The position numbers and the translations under genes were made by a program. A stretch of 64,000 nt of DNA from Halorussus vallis (lineage in GTDB: Archaea; Halobacteriota; Halobacteria; Halobacteriales; Haladaptataceae): contig NZ_CP100002.1 in the NCBI RefSeq assembly GCF_024138165.1, positions 62,001 to 126,000 of the forward strand, read 5' to 3'. Below are positions 9,326-17,177 of this stretch, in pieces (position 1 is the first letter of the stretch; each line of letters begins with the position of its first letter). Under the pieces are notes generated by a model. That model had not been told where the DNA came from, did not search any database, and worked only from the letters and a program-made list of their open reading frames with translations.

Positions 9326-10306
9326 ATGTCCGAAGAGACTACGCTACGCGACGTCGCCGACGAGGCGGGCTTCGACCTCGGCGCCGCCGTCGCCGCCCAA
9401 CCGCTTCGAACGGACGCGGGCTACTGGAAGACGCTCCGCCGCGAATTCAACGCGGTCACCGCGGAGAACGCGATGAAGATGGGACCGTTGCGACCAGAAC
9501 CCGGCGTCTACGACTTCACGGACGCCGACGCGGTGGCGAACTTCGCCGAGGAGTACGACATGACCCTCCGGGGACACACGCTCGTCTGGCACAACCAGTT
9601 GCCCGAGTGGTTCCAGGAGTGGGACTACACCGACGAACAACTCGCGGACTTCCTCCGCGACCACGTCCACACGGTCGCCGGCCGCTACCGCGGGACGGTC
9701 GACGCGTGGGACGTCGTGAACGAGGCGGTCGCCGACGACGGGTCGATGCGCGACACCGTCTGGCACCGGGCGATGGGCGAACGGTACCTCGACAAGGCGT
9801 TCCGGTGGGCCGACGAGGTCGCGCCCGACGCTGACCTCTACTACAACGACTACGGCGCGGACGCCGTCAACGAGAAGTCCGACGCCGTCTACGACCTGGT
9901 CGAGCGCCTCCTCGACCGCGACGTCCCGATCGACGGCGTCGGGCTTCAGATGCACGCCCTCCGAGGAACGCCGGACCCGACGTCGGTCGCGGAGAACGTC
10001 CGGCGCTTCGCGGACCTCGGCCTCGACGTGCAGATCACCGAGATGGACGTCTCCTACCTCGCGGCGGACGCCCCCGAGGACTACCTCGAACGGCAGGCCG
10101 AGGACTACCGCGAGATCCTCGAAGCGTGCCTGGAGGAGGGCTGTGCGACGCTCGTCGTCTGGGGCGTCCGGGACAGCGACTCCTGGATTCCCGGGTGGTT
10201 CCCGGACGTCACCGAACAACCGCTCCTGTTCAGCGGGGACAACGAACCCAAGCCCGCCTACCACGCGGTGAAGGACGCGCTCGACGAGCATCGGGACGCC
10301 CGATAG
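9326..10306 (+). CDS. GH10 endo-1,4-beta-xylanase, cytoplasmic
   Basis: A 326-residue single-domain GH10 enzyme hydrolysing internal beta-1,4 bonds of xylan or xylo-oligosaccharides. Nearly all hallmarks are present: FNAVTAENAMKMGPL, RGHTLVWHNQLPEWF, the acid/base Glu in WDVVNEAV (E133), the nucleophile in QITEMDV (E239), and VWGVRDSDSW near the end. There is no signal peptide or binding module, so the enzyme should act inside the cell on imported oligomers. The start at 9326 gives a typical GH10 N-terminus, with a TATA-like TCTAAG about 29 nt upstream. It shares a 110-bp divergent promoter region with the dehydrogenase at 8148-9215. Confidence 0.95.
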   Translation: MSEETTLRDVADEAGFDLGAAVAAQPLRTDAGYWKTLRREFNAVTAENAMKMGPLRPEPGVYDFTDADAVANFAEEYDMTLRGHTLVWHNQLPEWFQEWDYTDEQLADFLRDHVHTVAGRYRGTVDAWDVVNEAVADDGSMRDTVWHRAMGERYLDKAFRWADEVAPDADLYYNDYGADAVNEKSDAVYDLVERLLDRDVPIDGVGLQMHALRGTPDPTSVAENVRRFADLGLDVQITEMDVSYLAADAPEDYLERQAEDYREILEACLEEGCATLVVWGVRDSDSWIPGWFPDVTEQPLLFSGDNEPKPAYHAVKDALDEHRDAR

Positions 10307-10337
10307 CGCCTCGGCCGACCGAGAGACGTGACCGCGC

Positions 10338-11441
10338 TCAGTCGACCCGCTCGTCCGGGAACGCGGTCGGAACCGCCGCCGGCCGGCCGGGGTCGCTCTC
10401 GATGGCGACGTGCTCGCCGCGGTCCGCGGCCGTCCGGATTCCCTCCGCGATTTCGAGGACGTGGTAGGCCAGCGCGCCGGTCGTCCGGTGGTCCCAGTCG
10501 GTCCGGACGGCGCGGGCCAGGTCGGCGATGCCGACGCCCCGTCCCGCGGTGTAACCGTGGGTCGAGGACACCGCCTCGAAGCCGTCGGTGTCTCGGTCGG
10601 AGACGCGGACCGGCCCGTCGAAGCGGTTCGGGTCGGGGAGCGCGAGCGTCCCCTCGGTCCCGTATATCTCGAAGGCGGGCGCGGGAAACGACGACCCGCC
10701 GGGCGTATCGAAACTGAACAGCAGGTTCGCGGTGACGCCGTCGGCGAACTCCACCGTTCCCGTCTCGTGGGTCGGGACCTCGACGTCGATCGTCTCGCCG
10801 CGGCGCGGTTCGCTCTCGATGGTCCGCTCGTCGGTGGCCCGCGACGTCGAACCGGTGGCGCGCCGGGCGGGGCCGAGCAGCGAGACGAGCGCCGCCACGT
10901 AGTACGGGCCCACGTCGTAGAGCGGACCGCCGCCCTCCTCGTAGAAGAAGTCGGGGTTCGGATGCCACGTCTCGTGGCCCGAGGAGGCCCAGACGACGGT
11001 CGCTCCGAGCGGTTCGCCGATGCGCCCCTCGTCGACGACCGCCCGACACGTCTGCAGGCCCGCGCCGAGAATCGTGTCGGGCGCACAGCCCACGAGCAGG
11101 TCGCGTTCGGTCGCGGTTTCCAGAATCGAACGCGCCTCGCCCGTGTCGGTCGCCAGCGGCTTCTCGGAGTAGACGTGCTTGCCCGCCTCCAGAGCGCGGA
11201 GGGTGGTCTCCGCGTGCGCGCCGGGCGAGGTCAGGTTGACCACCGCGTCGACGGTCGGGTCCGCCAGCAGTTCGTCGACGTCGTACGCGGTGACGTCGTA
11301 CTCCTCGGCCTTCGCCTCGGCCGGGCCTCGGCTCCGGTTCGCACAGCCGACGATCTCGAAGCAGTCGAAGCGGTCGTCCGACGACAGGTAGGCGTCGCTG
11401 ATGTCGCCACAGCCCAGGACGCCCACGGAGAACGAATCCAT
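10338..11441 (-). CDS. Gfo/Idh/MocA-family oxidoreductase
   Basis: A 367-residue NAD(P)-dependent oxidoreductase. The Rossmann start is SVGVLGCGDISDAYL, followed by VVNLTSPGAHAETTLRALEAG and the family YSEKPLATD motif. The substrate domain has GGGPLYDVGPYYVAALVSLLG with the conserved Asp, and the terminal GxxTGALAYHVLEIAEG typical of this family. It is clearly different from the neighbour at 8148-9215, so the two are not a recent duplication. It is cytoplasmic. The ATG at 11441 sits at the Rossmann start; an upstream in-frame codon would add 13 non-family residues. It converges with the xylanase gene, ending 31 nt from it. The sugar substrate cannot be told from sequence. Confidence 0.88.
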   Translation of the reverse strand: MDSFSVGVLGCGDISDAYLSSDDRFDCFEIVGCANRSRGPAEAKAEEYDVTAYDVDELLADPTVDAVVNLTSPGAHAETTLRALEAGKHVYSEKPLATDTGEARSILETATERDLLVGCAPDTILGAGLQTCRAVVDEGRIGEPLGATVVWASSGHETWHPNPDFFYEEGGGPLYDVGPYYVAALVSLLGPARRATGSTSRATDERTIESEPRRGETIDVEVPTHETGTVEFADGVTANLLFSFDTPGGSSFPAPAFEIYGTEGTLALPDPNRFDGPVRVSDRDTDGFEAVSSTHGYTAGRGVGIADLARAVRTDWDHRTTGALAYHVLEIAEGIRTAADRGEHVAIESDPGRPAAVPTAFPDERVD

Positions 11442-11630
11442 GGGTAGGGCATCCCGACGGAGGACGGTAAAGGTTGCCACCCGGAACTCGGCCGCCGCAC
11501 CGACCGGGGCGAGAGCGCCCGGTTCTCGCCGCTGTCTGTGTGGGCCGGAACACCGGCGCGCGGGCGTCGCTGGTCCGGATTACCGTCACCGCCAGACTGT
11601 TATATGTGGCCGCAATACCCTGTGTTAGTT

Positions 11631-13085
11631 GTGAGCATACAGCAGCAGAAACAACGACTGGAGAACCCGCTGGACAGCGACGATATGACGATCACCTACA
11701 TCGGTGGCGGAAGCCGTGAGTGGGCGCCCAAACTCGTCCAAGACCTCGCGCTTTCCGACCTCGACGGGGAGGTACGCCTCTACGACGCCGACGTCGAGAG
11801 CGCCGAACGGAACGCCGAGTTCGGCAACTGGGTCCACAAGGAACACGAGGACGCCAGCGACTGGACCTACGAGGCGGTCGAGGACCTTGACGAGGCGCTC
11901 GACGGCGCGGACGCGGTCATCCTCTCGACGCAGTACGACCCCGCCGAGACGTTCGTCCACGACCTCGACATCCCCAAAGAGTACGGCATCTACGGCGCAG
12001 TCGCGGCCACCATCGGTCCCGGCGGCATCTTCCGCGCGATGCGGACCATCCCCCTCTACCGGAAGTTCGCGGCCGCGATTCGGGAGAACTGCCCGGACGC
12101 GTGGGTGTTCAACTTCACCAACCCCGTCCACTTCGTGACCCGCGCACTCTACGACGAGTATCCCGGCATCAACGCCGTCGGCCTCTGTCACGAGGTCATC
12201 TGGACCCGCCACGAACTCGCGGCCCTCGCCAACGAACACCTCGGGATGGACGCCACCTACGAGGACGTCACGGTCAACGTCAAGGGTATCAACCACTTCA
12301 CGTGGGTCGACGAGGCCCGCTGCAACGGCGTCGACCTGTGGCCGGTGCTGGAGGACCGCAAGGACTCGGAGGAGGCCCACCGGACGTTCACGTCGGCGGA
12401 CCTCGAAGACCAGAGTCCGTTCAGCGACAACAGACAGGTCAAGTGGGAACTCCTGCGCAAGTTCGGCCTCCTCCCGGCCGCGGGCGAGCGCCACATCGTC
12501 GAGTACGCGACCTGGTTCCTCGTCGGCGGGAAGGAGGGACTCAACCGCTGGGGGGTCAAACGCACGCCGAGCGAGTTCCGGGCGAAACACTGGACCCCCC
12601 AGGAGTCCGAACAGACGACCGACGTCGAGGCCTGGATGAACGGCGAACGGGAGTTCGAACTCCGGTCCTCCCACGAGGTGTTCGACGAGATGCTCGAAGC
12701 CCTCGCCGGCGGCGAGGAGTTCGTCGCCAACGTGAACGTGCCGAACGTCGGGCAGGTCGCGGGCGTCGAGGAGGGCGCGGTCGTCGAAACGAACGCGGTC
12801 GTCCGCGCCGGCGAAATCCGACCGGTCACGGCCGGGGGTTTCCCCCGGCCGGTCGAATCGCTCGTCAACGAACACGTCAACACCATCGAAACCGTCATCG
12901 AGGCGGCCCGCGACGGCGACCTCGACGCCGCCTTCGAGGGCTTCCTGATCGACCCTCAGGTCCGGACCCTCCAGACCGAGGACGCCCGCGACATGTTCGC
13001 CGAACTGGTCGCGGCCGAATCGGAGTACCTCGAGGACTGGGACATCGAGGGGTCGGACACGCTCGCGGAGTCCCCGAAGTTCTAA
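11631..13085 (+). CDS. Glycoside hydrolase family 4 protein (alpha-galacturonidase/glucuronidase-like)
   Basis: A GH4 enzyme, unusual among glycosidases in using NAD+ and a divalent metal. The Rossmann start is TITYIGGGSREWAPKL. Metal-binding elements are GLCHEV (Cys) and GINHFTW (His), with NFTNPVH between. Length (466 residues from the ATG, 484 from the GTG) is normal. The start is uncertain: a TATA-like TTATAT at 11600-11605 lies 28 nt before a GTG at 11631 (leaderless pattern as in neighbours), while the ATG at 11685 matches the family N-terminus but has no Shine-Dalgarno. GH4 includes alpha-glucuronidases and alpha-galacturonidases, which would suit glucuronoxylan and the nearby uxaC/uxuA genes; the specificity is inferred. 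Confidence 0.9.
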   Translation: MSIQQQKQRLENPLDSDDMTITYIGGGSREWAPKLVQDLALSDLDGEVRLYDADVESAERNAEFGNWVHKEHEDASDWTYEAVEDLDEALDGADAVILSTQYDPAETFVHDLDIPKEYGIYGAVAATIGPGGIFRAMRTIPLYRKFAAAIRENCPDAWVFNFTNPVHFVTRALYDEYPGINAVGLCHEVIWTRHELAALANEHLGMDATYEDVTVNVKGINHFTWVDEARCNGVDLWPVLEDRKDSEEAHRTFTSADLEDQSPFSDNRQVKWELLRKFGLLPAAGERHIVEYATWFLVGGKEGLNRWGVKRTPSEFRAKHWTPQESEQTTDVEAWMNGEREFELRSSHEVFDEMLEALAGGEEFVANVNVPNVGQVAGVEEGAVVETNAVVRAGEIRPVTAGGFPRPVESLVNEHVNTIETVIEAARDGDLDAAFEGFLIDPQVRTLQTEDARDMFAELVAAESEYLEDWDIEGSDTLAESPKF

Positions 13086-13914
13086 TCTCGGCCGAGCGCC
13101 CCGGTCGCGGTAGTCTGCTTCTCTGCACTCGCGATGCGGCGCCCGTACGACCCCGAAAGTGCCGTGTCCCCCTAGCGCACCGGTGGGTCGACGCGCGGAC
13201 GCTTCGTCGCCGCTTCCGGTACTCGGCCACCGTCACCTCCGAGCAACGGTCACCGTTAGCACGCAGTGGCGTCCGCGTTTCGTTATCGTGAACGGCATCC
13301 GACCAATCGAAATCGCCCTCGAAGGGAGTTCACCGGAGTCCGTCCCGGGTGCGGGTTTCGTCCTCGCCGCTCGGTACATCGTAATTCTCGACGACGGTGG
13401 TAGAACGCCTCCATCCCTCGAACCCCCACGTTCTGAGATAGGGAACGGATTTGGGGATTTTACGTCGAAAGAGCGACAGTTATGCACCTGCCGGAGTCCG
13501 TCTATTACAGAGTTAGAGGTGTAATGCTTGTGCTGGATCTTCCCGCACTGTGACTCCTCGCTCACGGATATGCGGCTGGAAAACTCCCGGACGTGAGTTT
13601 GACACTGTCTGGCACTGGTCAGTCGGTGGAACCCGCCCATCCCGTCCGACGCTTTCTCCGCCGCGAGTTTTCTATGATAGAAAATTCCGACGGGGAAGGT
13701 GTGCAAGAGACGGTGTTCGCCTGGTGATGAGACGGATTTAGACGGCTGAACGAAACCGTTCCTGTGCTCTCTCGCCGTCTTATGAGGCTCGAACACGTTC
13801 TCCTGTCGGAAACCGGTTCGACCGGCGCCACGGCTCCGAACCGGGCCGGTGATGCGTCTCAGTTCCGAGATACGAGTTGCCCCCGAACGCGACGGCGTAT
13901 CGACGTCTCGGCCA
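13086..13914 (+). other. Intergenic stretch without a convincing gene, AT-richer than surroundings
   Basis: About 830 bp between the GH4 gene and the enolase-superfamily gene, which converge. The middle (about 13270-13800) is noticeably richer in A and T than the flanking genes and has only short frames with no family features on either strand. No repeats, tRNA or hairpin of note was found. The base composition suggests a decayed mobile element or old insertion, but no terminal repeats or transposase motif was recognised. Confidence 0.4.
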
Positions 13915-15102
13915 CTACTCCTCGTCGAAGAGCGTCTCCCCCTCCAGCAGATGTCCGGAGACGACGTCGAGGTCGACCTCGACGCCCAGTCCGGGTTCGT
14001 CGGGTACCTCGATGCGCCCCGATTCGAGTATCCGCTCGGTGACCACGTCGCTCCACCAATTCACGTCGCGGGCGTGGAACTCGAGCGCGAGGAAGTTCGA
14101 CGCCGCGGCCGCGACGTGCGCGCTCGCCATCGTGCCGACCGGCGAGGCGACGTTGTGCAGCGCGAGCGGGATGTAGTAGGCCTTCGCCATGTCCGCGATC
14201 TTCTTCGTCTCCAGCATCCCGCCGTTCTTCGGGACGTCCGGGTGAATCACGTCGATTCCGTGGTTCTCGATCAGTCGGCGCGCGCCCTCGACTCGGTAGA
14301 CGTTCTCGCCCGCCGCAATCGTCACGTCCGTGTTGTGCGTGACGTACGTCTGGACGTCGTGGTTCTCCGGCGGGACGGTATCTTCGAGCCACCAGACGTC
14401 GTAGCGTTCTATCGCCGACGTGAGCCGGCGGACGGTATCGCCGGTCCAGCTCCAGTGACAGTCGAACGCGACGTCGGCGCGGTCGCCGACGGACTCGGTG
14501 ACCGCCTCGACGATGTCGGCGCGGAAATCTATCGCTCGCGCATTCAGGTGCTTGTTCTTCGGGTCGCCCACGTGTCTCCCCGAGCCGTCGAGGTCGAACT
14601 TGATCGCGTCGTACCCCTCCTCGACGACCGCCTCGGCCGCGGCCGCGTACGCGGACGGCTCGTACGCGCCCCCGTCGTCCGCGTCGGTTTCGTGGAGGTG
14701 CTCGCCGGCGTGCACGTCGCAGTAGACGCGGACGTCGTCGCGGTGCTTGCCCCCCAGCAGTTGGTACGCTGGGACGTCGAGCAGTTTGCCCGCGAGGTCG
14801 TGAAGCGCGACGTCGATTCCCGAGACGGCCGTCACGCCCACCCCGTTCATCCCGCCGAGGTAGGCGAGTCCGTCGTACAGTTCCGTACAGCGGGCGTCGA
14901 TGTCGACCGGGTTCTTCCCGACGATGAGTTCCTTCGCGTGTTCGACGTAGGCGTCGGCCTTCGGCCCAAGTACCATCTCGCCCGTCCCGGTCACGCCGGC
15001 GTCGGTGTACACGCGGACGAGCGTCCACTCGAACGTGGACCCGATTCGAGTCGTCTGGACGTCCGTAATCTCGACGTCGCGCACGTCGCTCCGTGGTACC
15101 AT
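13915..15102 (-). CDS. Enolase-superfamily sugar-acid dehydratase (mandelate racemase/muconate lactonizing type)
   Basis: A 395-residue enzyme of the mandelate-racemase group. Metal ligands are visible as Asp in AFDCHWSW, Glu in WWLEDTVPP and Glu in AAGENVY. Catalytic candidates are Lys in AIKFDLDG and His in ALHNVASPVG. Such enzymes dehydrate sugar acids (xylonate, gluconate, galactonate) to 2-keto-3-deoxy acids; in haloarchaea the pentose and hexose oxidative pathways use members of this superfamily. The ATG at 15102 is chosen because a TATA-like ATTTACA (15125-15131) is about 26 nt upstream; an in-frame GTG at 15114 is too close to it. It would follow a sugar dehydrogenase such as those at 8148 or 10338. 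Exact sugar acid is unknown. Confidence 0.88.
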   Translation of the reverse strand: MVPRSDVRDVEITDVQTTRIGSTFEWTLVRVYTDAGVTGTGEMVLGPKADAYVEHAKELIVGKNPVDIDARCTELYDGLAYLGGMNGVGVTAVSGIDVALHDLAGKLLDVPAYQLLGGKHRDDVRVYCDVHAGEHLHETDADDGGAYEPSAYAAAAEAVVEEGYDAIKFDLDGSGRHVGDPKNKHLNARAIDFRADIVEAVTESVGDRADVAFDCHWSWTGDTVRRLTSAIERYDVWWLEDTVPPENHDVQTYVTHNTDVTIAAGENVYRVEGARRLIENHGIDVIHPDVPKNGGMLETKKIADMAKAYYIPLALHNVASPVGTMASAHVAAAASNFLALEFHARDVNWWSDVVTERILESGRIEVPDEPGLGVEVDLDVVSGHLLEGETLFDEE

Positions 15103-15204
15103 ATCCGTTTCCACCGACCCTACGTGTAAATCGTTTCGCCTCCCGGCGACGGGCCGACGACCGGTCCAGACCGACGCGGGCCTGCGACGCCCGGCGAAGT
15201 CGGC

Positions 15205-15876
15205 CTACAGCGTGCCGTACCGGTCCCAGACCTCGAAGACGCTGTCGCCGTCCCGGATGTCGCGTCGAACCGCGTTCTCGGTTTCCAGTTCCTCCTCGCC
15301 GCGTTCGATGACCTCTTCGACGACGTCGGGGTCGATGACCACGATGGACTCGTAGTCGGCGAACACGACGTCACCCGGCTTCACGGTCACGCCGTCGATT
15401 TCGACGGGAACGTCCCACTCTCTGAAGCTCACCCGGCCGAACGACTCGATCGCGCTGTGGCCGTCCGCCCACACGGGGAACTCGTGGTCCTCGATCATCC
15501 GCGAGTCGCGGGTCGGCCCGTCGATGAGCGCACCGACGGCGCCGTTCTCCTGTACGATCGTGCTCAGCAACTCTCCCCAGAGTCCGACCTCCGTGTCCGT
15601 CGGGGCCGCCATGACGACGAAGTCGCCGTCCTCCACCGCCTCGAGGTAGCGGAAGAAGTCCGAATCCTCCGCGTCGTCCGACCCCTCCTCCTCGTAACCG
15701 ATCTCGACGCGCTGGGAGGGATGGGCGGTCCCGACGACGGGGTCGCGCCGCCAGAGGGACTCGATTCGCGTACAGGGGATCACGTTGTCGTTGATCCCCA
15801 TCTCGTCGGTGACGTCGTTGATCAGTGCGCTGTGCAGTTCCCGTAGCCGGCGGCGCTGTTCGCTGGTGAGGCTCAT
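15205..15876 (-). CDS. RraA-like protein (4-hydroxy-4-methyl-2-oxoglutarate aldolase family)
   Basis: A 223-residue protein of the RraA/HMG-aldolase fold. The conserved substrate/metal site shows as WGELLSTIVQENGAVGALIDG followed by TRDSRMI (Arg and Asp of the DGxxRD motif), and the C-terminal PGDVVFADYESIVVI matches the family GDxxxxDxxGV segment. Members act as aldolases or oxaloacetate-type decarboxylases on 2-keto acids, or, without catalysis, as RNase-E regulators in bacteria; the latter is not relevant in archaea. It lies upstream of the sugar-acid dehydratase on the same strand with a gap of about 100 nt, suggesting a role in cleaving a 2-keto acid from that pathway. That pairing is inference. 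Confidence 0.8.
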   Translation of the reverse strand: MSLTSEQRRRLRELHSALINDVTDEMGINDNVIPCTRIESLWRRDPVVGTAHPSQRVEIGYEEEGSDDAEDSDFFRYLEAVEDGDFVVMAAPTDTEVGLWGELLSTIVQENGAVGALIDGPTRDSRMIEDHEFPVWADGHSAIESFGRVSFREWDVPVEIDGVTVKPGDVVFADYESIVVIDPDVVEEVIERGEEELETENAVRRDIRDGDSVFEVWDRYGTL

Positions 15877-16004
15877 TGGACGTCGCTCTCTGGACCGAGT
15901 CGCAGATTACCAATAAAGCCATCGCAATCGGCGATTCGCACGGGAACCGCCGCGGGCGGTCCCCATCTGTTGCGGAGTCGTTGGTCACCGAACCGCCGGG
16001 ACGA

Positions 16005-17021
16005 TCAGTCGAGCACCGTCTCGAGGTGCCGGGCCAGTCCGTCCCCGATGGATGCCATCCCGTCGTCGCCCGGGTGGAGAACGTCCCAGGTCAACTCCGA
16101 GGGCGGCAGTAACTCAGGGCCCTCCACCAGCGAGAGGCTGTCGTGCGGGGAGTCGGCGACCACGGAGCGCAAGGCCTCCCGGAAGGCGGCGGCGTGCTCG
16201 GCATCACCGGTCGTGGTCGCGTCCGCGAAGTAGGGGAACAGCGTCACGCACGCGACCGGTTTCTCCGGGTGTGCGGCCGCGACCGTGTTCACGAAGGCGT
16301 CCGCGCGTTCTCGGAACTCCGCCGGCGAGAACGCCCCGTTCGCCATGTTGACCGAGAGCGCGAGCGTCGCGACATCCCAGTCGTCGCGGTCCGCGATGAA
16401 CTCCGCCATCGCCGATTCGCAGTACGCCGAACCGGAACAGCCGAGGTTCAGCGCGTCGAACCCGCAGTTTCGGGCGACGTGCGAGACATAGCTCAGGTGC
16501 GGCGCCGAGGACTTGGCGCCTTCGGTGATGGAGGTGCCGTAGGCGAGGTAGCGCCGGTCTGGGAGTTCGTCGGCGACGGGCGGGCGGCAGTCGCCGGCGA
16601 CATCGTGAAGCGCCACCGGGGCGAATCGCTCGAACCGGACTCGGCAAACGCGCGGGTCGAAGCGTCCCACGTCTACGCTCGCGTTGAGGTCCTTCAGTCT
16701 ATCAGGAACGGAGAGGGTGAGCGTCTCTGGCGTCGAATCGATCTCGACGGGTTCCCAGGACTGGAACGCGCCCCAGAAGACCCGGACCGGCGTCCGCTCG
16801 GCCGCGGACAACGTGATCTCGATCTCGCCGTCCTCGCTCTCGGGGACGAACCGGACTTCGCTACCGGTCGCGTGCCGCACCCGCTCGCGCGCCCCGTCGT
16901 TGAGTTCGGCCCCGACCGAGGCGGGGACGCGACACAGCCGATCGCCGCCGGTCGTCCAGTCGGCGGGTACCGTTTCCGCGACGTTGTGCAGCGAGACGAA
17001 CGGATACTTCTCCGACTTCAT
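16005..17021 (-). CDS. SGNH/GDSL-family hydrolase with N-terminal jelly-roll domain (possible carbohydrate esterase)
   Basis: A 338-residue esterase-like protein. The N-terminal half (about residues 1-165) is beta-rich, as in two-domain carbohydrate esterases. The C-terminal half has the SGNH blocks: block I YGTSITEGAKSS (Ser nucleophile), the Gly of GCSGSAY, LSVNMANG (Asn) and the catalytic DVLHPGDDG (Asp and His). No signal peptide is present, so it acts in the cytoplasm. A TATA-like ACTATATCG is about 31 nt before the ATG at 17021, supporting this start. Acetyl-xylan or other sugar-ester deacetylation would fit the surrounding xylan genes, but this is inference from the fold and neighbours. 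Confidence 0.8.
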   Translation of the reverse strand: MKSEKYPFVSLHNVAETVPADWTTGGDRLCRVPASVGAELNDGARERVRHATGSEVRFVPESEDGEIEITLSAAERTPVRVFWGAFQSWEPVEIDSTPETLTLSVPDRLKDLNASVDVGRFDPRVCRVRFERFAPVALHDVAGDCRPPVADELPDRRYLAYGTSITEGAKSSAPHLSYVSHVARNCGFDALNLGCSGSAYCESAMAEFIADRDDWDVATLALSVNMANGAFSPAEFRERADAFVNTVAAAHPEKPVACVTLFPYFADATTTGDAEHAAAFREALRSVVADSPHDSLSLVEGPELLPPSELTWDVLHPGDDGMASIGDGLARHLETVLD

Positions 17022-17177
17022 CTGGATACGTGGTAGTCGGAGAGGCCCGATATAGTTCTGTTGCACTGCGGACTCTCGCGGTTTCCGGCGCATCCGGCGA
17101 GGGAGGCGGGTCGGACTCTACGGACATCGGTCGTCGCCTGCCCGGACTCAGTCGTCGCCGGCCACCGTCTCGTGGAA

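Noticed and set aside
12829-12849. Hairpin GGCCGGGGG-TTT-CCCCCGGCC
   Set aside because: It lies inside the GH4 coding region and is explained by Ala-Gly-Gly-Phe-Pro-Arg-Pro codons; no evidence of a separate role.
13233-13796. 187-codon minus-strand frame in the AT-richer gap
   Set aside because: Composition is mixed with many Cys, His and Arg and no recognisable motif; unlike the acidic proteins of this organism.
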